Source: Rufibacter sp. DG15C (lineage in GTDB: Bacteria; Bacteroidota; Bacteroidia; Cytophagales; Hymenobacteraceae). From it: 64,000 bases of DNA. The notes beneath the pieces are model-generated. The model searched no databases, had not been told where the DNA came from, and worked only from the letters and a program-made list of their open reading frames with translations. Positions 1 to 7,425 of this stretch are shown piece after piece. Position 1 is the first letter of the stretch, and each line of letters starts with the position of its first letter. A program made the position numbers and the translations under genes. The stretch is from the NCBI RefSeq assembly GCF_001577755.1, contig NZ_CP010776.1, forward strand, positions 2,046,001 to 2,110,000, given 5' to 3'.

Positions 1-208
1 GCGCCTCAAAATGCGGAATCTCCTCTACGCAGGGCTTGCACCACGTAGCCCACAAGTTGATGATGTAGGTAGTGTCTGCCGGGGACTGCAGGTACTTCTG
101 CAACTGCGCCAATTTTATAACCGGCACTTTTGGGCTCTGCCCGAACGCGGTGGTGCCGCCGGTCACCCCGATGACCAGAAACAAGCAAAGCAGCAGACCT
201 TTACGCAT
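1..208 (-). CDS. Secreted thioredoxin-like (TlpA/ResA-type) thiol-disulfide protein, 5' part only
   Basis: Only the first 69 codons are in the window; the gene runs off the left edge. The start ATG is followed by a signal peptide (residues 1-23, basic MRKG then a Leu/Val core ending TAFGQ). The thioredoxin fold then begins, with NLWATWCKPCVEEIPHFE carrying the redox pair Cys57 and Cys60 in a WCxPC motif. This is typical of periplasmic TlpA/ResA-like reductases that reduce cytochrome c apoproteins or other exported thiol proteins. The partner cannot be told from this fragment. It is divergent from the PfpI-type gene at 307. The family call is firm; the subfamily is open because the C-terminal two thirds are missing. 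Confidence 0.85.
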   Translation of the reverse strand, partial: MRKGLLLCLFLVIGVTGGTTAFGQSPKVPVIKLAQLQKYLQSPADTTYIINLWATWCKPCVEEIPHFEA

Positions 209-306
209 CCTTCTTTTTCAATAAGTTTTTATAACCATGTAACGATTGCCTTGTTATGAAAGTACATAAAATACAATTTTTAACAAAGACTTAACTCAAT
301 AAAACT

Positions 307-861
307 ATGTCAGGGAAACTAACCGGAAAGAAGATCGCCATTTTGGTAGAGAAAGGATTTGAACAAGTAGAACTGGAGAAACCAAAAGCCGCATTAGAAG
401 AAGCCGGCGCCGAAACCCACATCATCTCCCCCAAGTCTGGAAAAGTGAAGGCTTGGGACATGACGGACTGGGGCAAGGAGTTTGACGTTGATAAAAAACT
501 AGAGGACGTGGTAGCCGCTGACTATGATGCACTGTTACTGCCCGGCGACGTCATGAACCCAGATTACCTGCGCGCCAATGAGCAGGCCGTGGCCTTTGTG
601 CGGGCCTTCAATGAATCTGGCAAACCCATTGCCGCCATCTGCCACGGCCCCTGGACGCTCATTGAAGCCCAGGCCGTGAAAGGCCGTCAAGTGACCAGCT
701 GGCCCTCTCTGCGCACAGACCTTACCAACGCGGGAGCCAATTGGGTGAACGAGGAAGTAGTCACCGACAAAGGCCTAGTGACCAGCCGCAAGCCAGAGGA
801 CATTCCCGCCTTCAACAAAAAGATGATTGAAGAATTCGCCGAAGGTATTCACAACCGCTAA
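307..861 (+). CDS. DJ-1/PfpI family protein (general stress / deglycase-type)
   Basis: A 184-residue single-domain protein of the DJ-1/PfpI class I glutamine amidotransferase-like fold, the usual length for YhbO/PfpI proteins. It opens with the first beta strand KKIAILVEKGFEQVELEKP, where Glu19 lies in the position of the conserved acidic residue. The nucleophile elbow AAICHGPW gives Cys112 followed by His113, the signature of the PfpI/YhbO branch. Relatives are described as intracellular proteases, chaperones or protein deglycases in stress. It has no signal peptide, so it should be cytoplasmic. It is monocistronic, followed by a strong hairpin terminator and then by a copy of the 38-bp palindrome. 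The biochemical activity of this branch is disputed, so only the family is asserted. Confidence 0.9.
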   Translation: MSGKLTGKKIAILVEKGFEQVELEKPKAALEEAGAETHIISPKSGKVKAWDMTDWGKEFDVDKKLEDVVAADYDALLLPGDVMNPDYLRANEQAVAFVRAFNESGKPIAAICHGPWTLIEAQAVKGRQVTSWPSLRTDLTNAGANWVNEEVVTDKGLVTSRKPEDIPAFNKKMIEEFAEGIHNR

Positions 862-877
862 TCCATAAAACCAATAG

Positions 878-913
878 TAAAAGCCGAGGCAGCAGAAACT
901 GCCTCGGCTTTTC
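878..913 (+). terminator. Intrinsic terminator after the DJ-1/PfpI gene
   Basis: An inverted repeat AAAGCCGAGGCAG / CTGCCTCGGCTTT with a short CAGAAA-type loop, followed by a T run, lies about 17 bases after the stop codon. Confidence 0.85.
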
Positions 914-950
914 GTTTTTAGCCTGTTTTCCAGGAATCAGGGCTAAAACG
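913..950. repeat. 38-bp palindromic element, copy 1
   Basis: Abuts the terminator of the DJ-1/PfpI gene. The left arm has TTTTTAGCC and the right arm GGGCTAAAA, so the G-to-A change on the left is matched by C-to-T on the right. Confidence 0.9.
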
Positions 951-978
951 ACTTGGGCCTTAAAAGTTTGGCCAATGA

Positions 979-1010
979 AAAAGGGCACCCCTTGGAAGAA
1001 ATGCCCTTTT
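979..1010 (-). terminator. Hairpin between convergent genes
   Basis: AAAAGGGCA and TGCCCTTTT form a stem 20 bases past the stop of the minus-strand barrel gene. A-rich and T-rich flanks would allow termination from either side; assignment to the barrel gene is the simplest reading. Confidence 0.6.
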
Positions 1011-1030
1011 GATTTTAGGTTACCAGTGGA

Positions 1031-1678
1031 CTAGAAGCCTACGCCTACATATACCTGGAAATTACCGGCTTTAATGTTATCAAACGCACGATAGGTGGCA
1101 TCTGCGGCGTCCTCAGTTTCGGCTAGGTTGGCAAGGCTTAGGTAATAGCGCGCGCCCAGTCTAAAAATGCTCAAGCGCGCCTCAAGACCAGCGGCTCCAC
1201 CAAAGTCAAAGCTGTTGAACTGGGACTTGTCAATCTCTTTGCCGTTCTCTTCTACCGCCATCAACACCCCGGCCTGCGGACCCGCGTGTAAACTCACGTT
1301 GTCTGTGAAATTGAACACGCCCATCACGGGTATTTCAATGTAGTCAAAGCGCATGGAGCCGTTGTCCATCTTGCTTTCTTTGCGCGAGTACAAGATCTCA
1401 GGCTGCACAGAGAAGATTCTACCCAAGCTAAACTGAGAATAAAAACCCGCATGCCAGTTGGCCGCAGATTTCAGGCCTTGGATGCCGTCCGTTCCGTCGC
1501 CTCTAAGGGTGTTGTACATCAGGCCGCCTTTCACCCCGAAGCCAGAGTTGTCATAGGTAGGGGCGGTTTCGCCGTCACCGTCGCGGTGGTTGATGATGCC
1601 TCGGTTGAGTACGCGTTCCTGCGCCTGGGCCACGCCAAACGTCAAGGAAGCTATCAGAAGTAGAATTGTCTTTTTCAT
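1031..1678 (-). CDS. Outer-membrane beta-barrel protein, porin family (PF13568-like)
   Basis: A 215-residue protein with a signal peptide (MKKTILLLIASLTFGVAQAQ, cleavage around residue 20). The rest looks like a small beta barrel: repeated alternating strands such as GFGVKGGLMYNTL, WHAGFYSQFSLGRIFSVQPEILYS, FDYIEIPVMGVFNF and SLHAGPQAGVLMAV, ending in FQVYVGVGF with the C-terminal aromatic typical of outer-membrane proteins. This matches the Bacteroidota outer-membrane-beta-barrel family whose members are widely present but functionally undefined. The last residues after about 190 also form strands. It has its own hairpin downstream. No ligand or substrate can be inferred. Confidence 0.85.
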   Translation of the reverse strand: MKKTILLLIASLTFGVAQAQERVLNRGIINHRDGDGETAPTYDNSGFGVKGGLMYNTLRGDGTDGIQGLKSAANWHAGFYSQFSLGRIFSVQPEILYSRKESKMDNGSMRFDYIEIPVMGVFNFTDNVSLHAGPQAGVLMAVEENGKEIDKSQFNSFDFGGAAGLEARLSIFRLGARYYLSLANLAETEDAADATYRAFDNIKAGNFQVYVGVGF

Positions 1679-1840
1679 AGTGGGTTAGGTTTAGAGGATT
1701 TGCCGGTTTAGCTGTTGTAAGGCTATTGGCACAATCCGGTAGAGTATACTACCAAGCCCTAAGAATGTTGCAAGCTTTGCTGGCGCATAGCGGTTTAGCC
1801 TACAGGATTGTACCTTTACCCACCGTAACAACTAGAGTAT

Positions 1841-2743
1841 ATGCTTAAAATTGCCTGGTCCAAAGAGTACGCCCACCACCTGCCAGAAGGCCACCGGTTC
1901 CCAATGCTCAAATATGAACTTCTGCCAGAACAACTACTGTATGAAGGCACTGTGACAGACGCCAATTTCTTTCAGCCTACCCCATTATCTGAAGACCGAA
2001 TCCTGCGCGTGCACGACCAAGCGTATTGGCAAAAGCTGAAGCACCTGCAACTCACGCCCTCAGAGATAAGAAAGACCGGCTTCCCGCTGTCACAGGAACT
2101 GGTAGACCGCGAAGTGCACATCATGGGCGGGACCGTAGAAGCCTCTGAGTTTGCCCTAGAGTATGGCGTGGCCATGAACATTGCCGGCGGCACGCACCAC
2201 GCCTTCACAGACCGCGGAGAAGGATTCTGCCTCTTGAACGACATTGCCCTGGGTGCCCAGTATTTGTTAGACGAGCAGAAAGCGCAGAAGGTGTTGGTGG
2301 TGGATTTGGACGTGCACCAAGGCAACGGCACCGCCCAGATCTTTAAAGAGGAGCCACGGGTGTTCACGTTTAGCATGCACGGGGGTAAGAACTACCCGTT
2401 CCACAAAGAGAAATCTGACCTGGACGTGGAGCTATCCGACGGCATTGAGGACGCAGCGTATTTGGCCTTGTTGAATCAACACCTGCCACAGCTCCTGGAC
2501 CATGTGGAACCCGACTTCGTGTTTTTCCTGAGCGGGGTAGACGTGCTGGCCACTGACAAGCTAGGCAAGCTGGCGCTCACTACCGCCGGCTGCAAAGAGC
2601 GCGACAGGATTGTGCTGGAACTGTGCCATCAAAACAGTATACCGGTAGTGGCCAGCATGGGCGGCGGCTACTCTACCCGCATTGCAGACATAGTAGAAGC
2701 CCACGCCAATACCTACCGCCTAGCCCAGCAGATCTTCTTTTAA
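1841..2743 (+). CDS. Histone deacetylase family zinc hydrolase (AcuC/HDAC-like)
   Basis: A 300-residue protein spanning the complete arginase/deacetylase fold. Active-site residues are visible in order: tandem histidines in GGTHHA (His119/His120), the metal-binding VVDLDVHQGNGT (Asp157 and His159), SGVDVL (Asp235, third zinc ligand) and GGGY (Tyr278, transition-state tyrosine). Family members remove acetyl groups from lysine side chains, polyamines or small amides, and the bacterial substrate is usually unknown. The length and lack of a signal peptide fit a cytoplasmic enzyme. The neighbours give no clue, since it stands alone between a divergent barrel gene and a convergent cluster. The start is well placed: only a short leader, with a near-consensus TACCTTTA box, separates it from upstream sequence. 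Confidence 0.92.
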   Translation: MLKIAWSKEYAHHLPEGHRFPMLKYELLPEQLLYEGTVTDANFFQPTPLSEDRILRVHDQAYWQKLKHLQLTPSEIRKTGFPLSQELVDREVHIMGGTVEASEFALEYGVAMNIAGGTHHAFTDRGEGFCLLNDIALGAQYLLDEQKAQKVLVVDLDVHQGNGTAQIFKEEPRVFTFSMHGGKNYPFHKEKSDLDVELSDGIEDAAYLALLNQHLPQLLDHVEPDFVFFLSGVDVLATDKLGKLALTTAGCKERDRIVLELCHQNSIPVVASMGGGYSTRIADIVEAHANTYRLAQQIFF

Positions 2744-2748
2744 GATGT

Positions 2749-2812
2749 TAAGACGCTAGATGTTAGATACTAGACTTTTTGAATCGTCTAGTGTCTAACA
2801 TCTAGCGTCTTT
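2749..2812. repeat. Long inverted repeat between convergent genes
   Basis: Two arms of about 25 bases (AGACGCTAGATGTTAGATAC continuing to CTAGAC, and GTCTAGTGTCTAACATCTAG continuing to CGTCT) pair with a single mismatch around a loop TTTTTGAATC. It starts a few bases after the deacetylase stop and ends close to the stop of the small membrane gene. It could terminate transcription from both sides. Its TAGATGTTAGATAC texture is low-complexity and looks like a dispersed repeat. Confidence 0.8.
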
Positions 2813-2815
2813 TGT

Positions 2816-3079
2816 CTAATCTCTAGTTTTGAGTTTGGTGAAGCGGTCTTTGGCGAAGCCCTGCGCCAAGGTACGTTTGAGCAGCAGGTAGATAAACGGC
2901 ACCAGCAGCAGCACAAACAGCAGATACAACATCACTTTGACAACTTTCAGGAAGAGACTAATGACCAAGGCAGACAACAGAACAGACGCAATGATCAGAA
3001 GCCAGAATTGAAGAGATGATTTACTCGAAGAACTTCGGCCCATGGGGTTAGAAGGTTGGTGATAAACTAAGTTATTCAT
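2816..3079 (-). CDS. Small two-helix membrane protein, unknown function
   Basis: An 87-residue protein with a short polar Ser-rich N-terminus (MNNLVYHQPSNPMGRSSSSKSS), two adjoining hydrophobic segments (about 23-45, QFWLLIIASVLLSALVISLFLKVV, and 48-66, VMLYLLFVLLLVPFIYLLL) and a basic tail. I do not recognise the family. Its ATG overlaps the end of the methyltransferase gene by 8 bases (ATGAATAA shared), which implies translational coupling and co-transcription as the last gene of the polyketide cluster. The start codon lies at the edge of a 38-bp palindrome copy. A helper or anchoring role for a lipid-making cluster is possible but not shown. Confidence 0.6.
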   Translation of the reverse strand: MNNLVYHQPSNPMGRSSSSKSSLQFWLLIIASVLLSALVISLFLKVVKVMLYLLFVLLLVPFIYLLLKRTLAQGFAKDRFTKLKTRD

Positions 3080-3812
3080 TTTTAGGCTGTTTTCCTAAAA
3101 ACGGGCCAAAAACGACTTGCCACCTAAAGGCCCAGCGCCACCGCAGCTCATACTTCGGGACCCCGGCCTGGGACAAGAGTCTTTGCCAATCTTCCTTTAT
3201 AAACGCACGCTCCACAGATAATGGTGCGTCATGCTTTACTAAATGTGACTGGGAGAACGCCTGGGTGAGGGCCTTGATGGAGTAAAAAGCCAGCGGGTGC
3301 CTATGCAAATCATTGATCAGGACTGCCACATGAACTTGCTTTTGTAATCCAGAAAAAAGCCGAACCAAAGCTTTGTCTGGGAAATGGTGCAGGAACAAAC
3401 TGCAGATCACAATGTCAAACTGCTGCTGCGCGAAGTCCTCAGAGAAAACGTCTACCTGTTCAAACCTGATTTCGGGGTAATGTTGGCTATGCCGGGTGCC
3501 GTAGTCCACCATGAACGCGTTAGCGTCCAGGCCTACCAACTCTACGGACTGATTTCGCTTTCGGGCCCACTGGGCTACCATGCGCAGGGTGTCGCCGCCA
3601 CCGCTCCCCAGATCCGCTATTTTTAAGGTCTTTCCGGGAAAAGAGGCCAAAAACGGATGCGCCAGGATTCTATCCAGTCCGTTTCTAACCACGTCATGCC
3701 CGCCCAGGTAGTGGTTGATGATCTCCAGTTCCTTGAGGTTTTGCCGAAGCGCGTCGGTGGCCAGGGTGAGGTCATCCATCAGCTCTGGCTGGGTGCTGCG
3801 CTCACGCCACAT
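3072..3812 (-). CDS. Class I SAM-dependent methyltransferase in type III PKS cluster
   Basis: A 246-residue Rossmann-fold methyltransferase. SAM-binding motif I is IADLGSGGGDTLRM (residues 65-78), followed by the acidic strand VELVGLDAN and the motif IV-like FDIVICSLFLHHF, which resembles small-molecule O- or C-methyltransferases. The gene overlaps the upstream polyketide synthase by 11 bases, so it is very likely coupled to it and acts on its product. The C-terminal dozen residues (FGPFLGKQPKNE) are encoded by a copy of the 38-bp palindrome, so the natural end of the protein may once have been elsewhere. The product class (methylated phenol, pyrone or quinone) is inferred from the neighbours only. 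Confidence 0.85.
   Translation of the reverse strand: MWRERSTQPELMDDLTLATDALRQNLKELEIINHYLGGHDVVRNGLDRILAHPFLASFPGKTLKIADLGSGGGDTLRMVAQWARKRNQSVELVGLDANAFMVDYGTRHSQHYPEIRFEQVDVFSEDFAQQQFDIVICSLFLHHFPDKALVRLFSGLQKQVHVAVLINDLHRHPLAFYSIKALTQAFSQSHLVKHDAPLSVERAFIKEDWQRLLSQAGVPKYELRWRWAFRWQVVFGPFLGKQPKNE
3079..3114. repeat. 38-bp palindromic element, copy 2 (inside coding sequence)
   Basis: A diverged copy that supplies the last codons of the methyltransferase gene (residues FGPFLGKQPKNE) and touches the start codon of the small membrane gene. Confidence 0.8.
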
Positions 3813-4914
3813 GGTGCACAGACAGGAGCATGGATTCTAAGGTAAGGCCCGGCCCAAATGCGAAGCTGAGCACCGGTTCCTGGTGCTGGTGGGGTTGCAC
3901 GTCTTTTAAAAGCGTCTGCAATACAAACAGCACCGTCACTGAGGACATGTTACCGTAGTTGCGCAGCACTTGGTAGGCGTAGCGGTTGTCTTCCTGCGTG
4001 AGGCCCAAAGCTTGTTCAATCACCTCCAGAATTTTACGCCCCCCCGGGTGTACTGCAAACAATTTGATCTCCTGCAGTTTTAAGTTGAGCTTCTGCAATA
4101 GGGATTGTGTCAATTGGCCAATGCCTTCTTTAATGAGAGCCGGTACATAAGAAGAAAGCGTCATCTCAAACCCGAAGTCATGGATGTGCCACGCCATTTC
4201 TTTCTGCCCAGAGGGAGCCAAGTCGCAATGGAAAGCCTCCAGTTTTAACGCGGTTTTGGTCAAGGGCTCGGCAGAGACCAGCACCGCCGCAGATCCATCT
4301 GCAAAGATGGCATTAGATACCAGATGGTCCGTCTCGGTGTGTTTCTGGAAATGCAGAGTGCACAGCTCAGTGCAGACAATTAATACTCGGGCAGAGGGGT
4401 CTGCCTTGCAAAAGGCATCGGCTGCTTTTATGGCGTTGAAGGCCGCGTAGCAGCCCATAAAGTAGATGCAGGTGCGCTGCACGGTTTGGGGTAAGCCCAG
4501 CGCTTCCACTAACTCAATGTCCAGCCCCGGCGCGTACATGCCCGTGCAGCTTACCGTGATGAGGTGCGTGATTTGGTCTGCCGTAAAGTTTGGTATTTGG
4601 TCTAAGCAATCCTGAGCGGCCTGCACCGAAAGCGGAACGGCATGTTCCTGAAACTGGCCCATGCGCTGCCCCACCGTAGGGAAGGGCTCCAAGCCTATGC
4701 TGTTGGGGTAAAATTTGAAGTCTCCGTTTTGCTGGCCGTAATCCTCTAAGACCGTGTGACGGGTGTTGATGCCAGACAAGCGGTAAAGAGCTTTGAGCTT
4801 GCGGGTTTCCTGCGCGTCCAGTTGAAGAGCATCGGCCATGAAGTCAGCAATTTTTTGCTGAGGCAAGGCATGCGGCGGATTGGCTGTGCCGATGGCGCAG
4901 AGGTAGCTCTTCAT
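3802..4914 (-). CDS. Type III polyketide synthase (chalcone/stilbene synthase family)
   Basis: A 370-residue enzyme of the normal length for bacterial type III PKS. The catalytic triad is intact: Cys155 in YFMGCYAAFNAI, His289 in FAVHPGG and Asn322 in RNYGNMSS. The C-terminal FGPGLTLE loop (residues 353-360), conserved in the family, is also present. Such enzymes load an acyl-CoA starter, extend it with malonyl-CoA and cyclise the product to a pyrone, resorcinol or phloroglucinol. It is flanked by an FAD oxidoreductase upstream and a methyltransferase overlapping downstream. This parallels the Streptomyces griseus srs operon (type III PKS, methyltransferase, flavin hydroxylase), which makes phenolic lipids. 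Starter length and ring type cannot be read from the sequence by eye. Confidence 0.93.
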   Translation of the reverse strand: MKSYLCAIGTANPPHALPQQKIADFMADALQLDAQETRKLKALYRLSGINTRHTVLEDYGQQNGDFKFYPNSIGLEPFPTVGQRMGQFQEHAVPLSVQAAQDCLDQIPNFTADQITHLITVSCTGMYAPGLDIELVEALGLPQTVQRTCIYFMGCYAAFNAIKAADAFCKADPSARVLIVCTELCTLHFQKHTETDHLVSNAIFADGSAAVLVSAEPLTKTALKLEAFHCDLAPSGQKEMAWHIHDFGFEMTLSSYVPALIKEGIGQLTQSLLQKLNLKLQEIKLFAVHPGGRKILEVIEQALGLTQEDNRYAYQVLRNYGNMSSVTVLFVLQTLLKDVQPHQHQEPVLSFAFGPGLTLESMLLSVHHVA

Positions 4915-5012
4915 AATTTAAGTATAAGCAATATTAGGGGCATTTGTTTTGTGCAGGGAGAGAAAGATGCCTATGCTTGGCATACTGCAAAGGCACAGGC
5001 GTGGTTGCCTTT

Positions 5013-6128
5013 TTAAAAGGGTTGCCCGTGGGTTTTGCGCATGATCAATTGCACGGCGGCAGGTAGGGCTTTTAAGCTGCCAACGGCTAGTTCAGACAAG
5101 ACCGGTTGCCCAAACAAACGCTGCACCCATCGGCCGGTTCTTAGCCTGGCGCCAAACTGCTGTTGCCATTGCTGCGCATAGGCTTCTTCCATCTGCTGCC
5201 TGGTCTGCTGCCCATCTAAATAACGTAGCACCTGCGCGGAGGCCAGCTTAGCCGAATGAATAGCCATGGCCATGCCGTTGCCACACAGTGGAGTAATCAA
5301 TCCTGCCGTGTCACCGGCCATCAAGATATGATTCTCCACACAATTTTTAGCCGCAAAAGAAATTTCATTGATGACCTCGGGCTGCGGATATAAGAACTCA
5401 CTGTTTTGAAAAATATCCTTTAGGAATGGATTCTGTTGCAACACATGTTTTTCCATTTCTGGAATGGTGCCGTGGTCTTTTAAATTCTGGCGGGTGGTGA
5501 GGTAGCAAAAGCAGAATTTATCCTCTTCAATCGCCGAAATGCCTGCATATCCATCCTTGAAGTTGTTCAGCGTAATCTCATTCTTGGGCAGTTGGGTGCG
5601 CACATGGTATTTGACGGCCAAATACGGGGACCGCTCCGTGAAAAAGCTTCTTTCCAGCCGCCGGTCCAAGGTGCTGCGTTTGCCATAGGCGCCCACCACT
5701 ATAGGGCTCTGTACTTGTAGCCCATCTGTCATGCTCACCAGAAACTGGTCTTCAATAAACTGCACATCTGTCACTGTGGTTTGAACCACTGTCACGCCTT
5801 GCTGTAAGGCTAACTGATAAAGATGGTGATCCAGTGTGTAACGGCTAATACCAAAGCCCCCTAAGTCCAAAGGCGTTCTTAAACGGTTGCCTTTAGGCGA
5901 GGTGAGCACAAATTGGGAGATGGTGGCCGCGCCTAACTGCCCAGGATAGATTCCCAATTGATGCAGGAAAGGCAGTACTTCATTAGACACATACTCGCCG
6001 CAAACCTTATGGAACGGAAACTGTTTTTTCTCTAGCAATAGCACTTTTTTACCTTGGCCTGATAGTTGCAAAGCCGTAATGAGACCGGCTAGACCACCTC
6101 CAATAATCACCGCATCTGGGTTTTGCAT
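5013..6128 (-). CDS. FAD-dependent oxidoreductase/monooxygenase, geranylgeranyl-reductase-like
   Basis: A 371-residue flavoprotein. The N-terminal dinucleotide-binding motif is AVIIGGGLAGLITALQL (residues 6-22) and the second FAD motif is MAGDTAGLITPLCGNGMAMAI (about 270-290), the arrangement of the geranylgeranyl reductase/PHBH-type superfamily. Members hydroxylate aromatic rings or reduce isoprenoid double bonds. As first gene of the cluster with a type III PKS and a methyltransferase, a tailoring hydroxylation of the polyketide ring is the best guess. The spacing to the PKS gene is about 100 bases. It is divergent from the T9SS-tagged gene at 6292. No transmembrane segment is evident; the C-terminus is basic and amphipathic. 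Confidence 0.88.
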   Translation of the reverse strand: MQNPDAVIIGGGLAGLITALQLSGQGKKVLLLEKKQFPFHKVCGEYVSNEVLPFLHQLGIYPGQLGAATISQFVLTSPKGNRLRTPLDLGGFGISRYTLDHHLYQLALQQGVTVVQTTVTDVQFIEDQFLVSMTDGLQVQSPIVVGAYGKRSTLDRRLERSFFTERSPYLAVKYHVRTQLPKNEITLNNFKDGYAGISAIEEDKFCFCYLTTRQNLKDHGTIPEMEKHVLQQNPFLKDIFQNSEFLYPQPEVINEISFAAKNCVENHILMAGDTAGLITPLCGNGMAMAIHSAKLASAQVLRYLDGQQTRQQMEEAYAQQWQQQFGARLRTGRWVQRLFGQPVLSELAVGSLKALPAAVQLIMRKTHGQPF

Positions 6129-6259
6129 GTCTATGGGCGCTAAGTATTGATTAAATGCAATGAAAAATACAGTATACAGGCTATCACCGCCTGAAAATTA
6201 TATAAAATCCAAAACTAATTTTAGCGCTTTGCCGTTAAAACTAGGTAAAATAGGTCGAC

Positions 6260-6267
6260 TATTTTTG
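6260..6267 (+). promoter_or_regulatory. Bacteroidota -7 box for the short T9SS-tagged gene
   Basis: TATTTTTG matches TAnnTTTG exactly and lies 25 bases before the ATG at 6292. It supports that start over an in-frame ATG at 6160. No clear -33 TTTG was found at the right distance. Confidence 0.5.
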
Positions 6268-6291
6268 GACCCTCAACGCAAAATATTTCGC

Positions 6292-6663
6292 ATGAAACAC
6301 TTTATACTTCTAGTAGTAGTTTGCCTCTCCTTTTACCAGTTACCAGCGCAAGTCAGGAAAACTGCCCCGCTCCCCACTGATCTCAAAGCTGACGCAAAAA
6401 CAGAGGCTGAGCCCCTGACCGTCTCTGTATTCCCCAATCCCACCAATGGTGTAATTAATATTTCACTAGAAGGTTTTGAAGGTAAGAAAACAGACTTACG
6501 CATCATGAACGTGATTGGCAATATAGTTTACCGCGAGGTAGTATATGATCCCTCCAATCATTTTGTGAAATCAGTTGATTTAAATAAGCTGGCCAAAGGC
6601 TTGTATTACGTAAAACTTGACGCAGAAGAATACAGTGAGGTGCGAAAGGTTATTTTAAGATAA
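6292..6663 (+). CDS. Minimal secreted protein made of signal peptide plus T9SS type A sorting domain
   Basis: A 123-residue protein. Residues 1-20 (MKHFILLVVVCLSFYQLPAQ) are a signal peptide. About 25 polar residues follow, and then, from about 42 to the end, a T9SS C-terminal sorting domain: VSVFPNPTNGVINISLEG at the start, the characteristic IMNVIGNIVYREVV strand in the middle, and LAKGLYYVKL plus a final VRKVILR. In this family the sorting domain normally follows a large cargo; here there is almost none. It could be a small cell-surface protein, a decoy or adaptor of the secretion machine, or a remnant of a larger gene. The start at 6292 is preferred because the signal peptide begins there and a -7 box precedes it. 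Confidence 0.85.
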   Translation: MKHFILLVVVCLSFYQLPAQVRKTAPLPTDLKADAKTEAEPLTVSVFPNPTNGVINISLEGFEGKKTDLRIMNVIGNIVYREVVYDPSNHFVKSVDLNKLAKGLYYVKLDAEEYSEVRKVILR

Positions 6664-6683
6664 TTCTACGCAATCACTTAGTG

Positions 6684-6717
6684 AAAGGCAAAGCTTTTTC
6701 AAGCTTTGCCTTTTTTT
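6684..6717 (+). terminator. Intrinsic terminator of the T9SS-tagged gene
   Basis: AGGCAAAGCTT / AAGCTTTGCCT stem with a TTTC loop, followed by a run of seven T, about 20 bases after the stop codon. Confidence 0.9.
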
Positions 6718-7011
6718 ATACCTATTTACCTTTGTCTACTTTGCGCATCAAATTAAAAAGATACTTGTGTAAATAGCAGAATTAGAGCGCAGTAAGGATT
6801 TGCTTTTGTTTGGTGATGCATATAAAATGAGGGTTGAAGGGAATGCAGAGTAATGAATAGAAGAGCTGTTTTTTTGATAGGAAAGGAAATTGGGTTTTGG
6901 CTTTAGCTGGCAAGAGCGGTACTGCAGCAAGTAATTAACAGAATTGGGGACGCACTTGCCAGATAGAATGGTTCTAGCTGTATGAATGCGGGAGAGATAA
7001 GTGTAAAGTAG
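6718..7011. other. Non-coding stretch downstream of tRNA-Arg
   Basis: AT-rich sequence between the terminator at 6717 and the 3' end of the tRNA. No convincing gene; a minus-strand open frame that runs into the tRNA has no protein-like features. Confidence 0.6.
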
Positions 7012-7083
7012 TGGCCACGCCGGGAATCGAACCCAGATCAAACGTTTAGGAAACGTCTATTCTATCCGTTGAACTACATAGCC
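7012..7083 (-). tRNA. tRNA-Arg (anticodon CCU)
   Basis: The minus strand folds as a cloverleaf. The acceptor stem GGCTATG pairs with CGTGGCC (with G-U pairs) and the discriminator is A. The D arm contains AGTTCAACGG. The anticodon arm GACGT-TTCCTAA-ACGTT has CCT at positions 34-36 and A37. The T arm is CTGGG-TTCGATT-CCCGG. CCU reads the arginine codon AGG. The 3' CCA is not encoded. A perfect -7 promoter element sits about 20 bases upstream of the 5' end. Confidence 0.93.
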
Positions 7084-7425
7084 GCGCGACTTCAGCGCAA
7101 AACAAATGTACTATAAAATACCTTGCGCTCATACAAGGCCCATTCTAAGGAAGAAAAGAATTTAAACACGCTTACTAAATGCAAATACCCTCTATTTTGA
7201 GTAGAATGTTTAAGGAATTGGAGAGCAATTTGTAATTGCTTACTAGTTGGTGTGTATAGACACTGGCTATTTGCATGGCGTAATTGCAGGTGTATTTTAG
7301 ATTAATTACGTTTAATTAGCCGGGTAATTTTAATTTATTGATAGATAATTATTTGATTAATGAGAGTAATTTCTAAATTTGTCTCACCTATTAATTTCTA
7401 CCCAAGAAAAAAAAACAGCATCACT
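7084..7425. other. AT-rich intergenic region between tRNA-Arg and the small AT-hook protein gene
   Basis: Contains the tRNA promoter, a small inverted repeat AGCAATT/AATTGCT near 7223-7240 and long A/T tracts before the small gene at 7426. No other gene was seen. Confidence 0.6.
7103..7110 (-). promoter_or_regulatory. -7 promoter box of tRNA-Arg
   Basis: Reads TACATTTG on the minus strand, an exact TAnnTTTG, about 20 bases upstream of the mature tRNA 5' end. A CTTG lies about 23 bases further upstream and could serve as a weak -33 element. Confidence 0.6.

Noticed and set aside
4918-5012. Possible small gene between the flavoprotein and the PKS
   Set aside because: Only about 95 bases, with no frame of coding character; the plus-strand frame that crosses it is a shadow of the PKS gene.
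6748-7041. 97-residue minus-strand frame overlapping tRNA-Arg
   Set aside because: Starts inside the tRNA and has no protein-like pattern.
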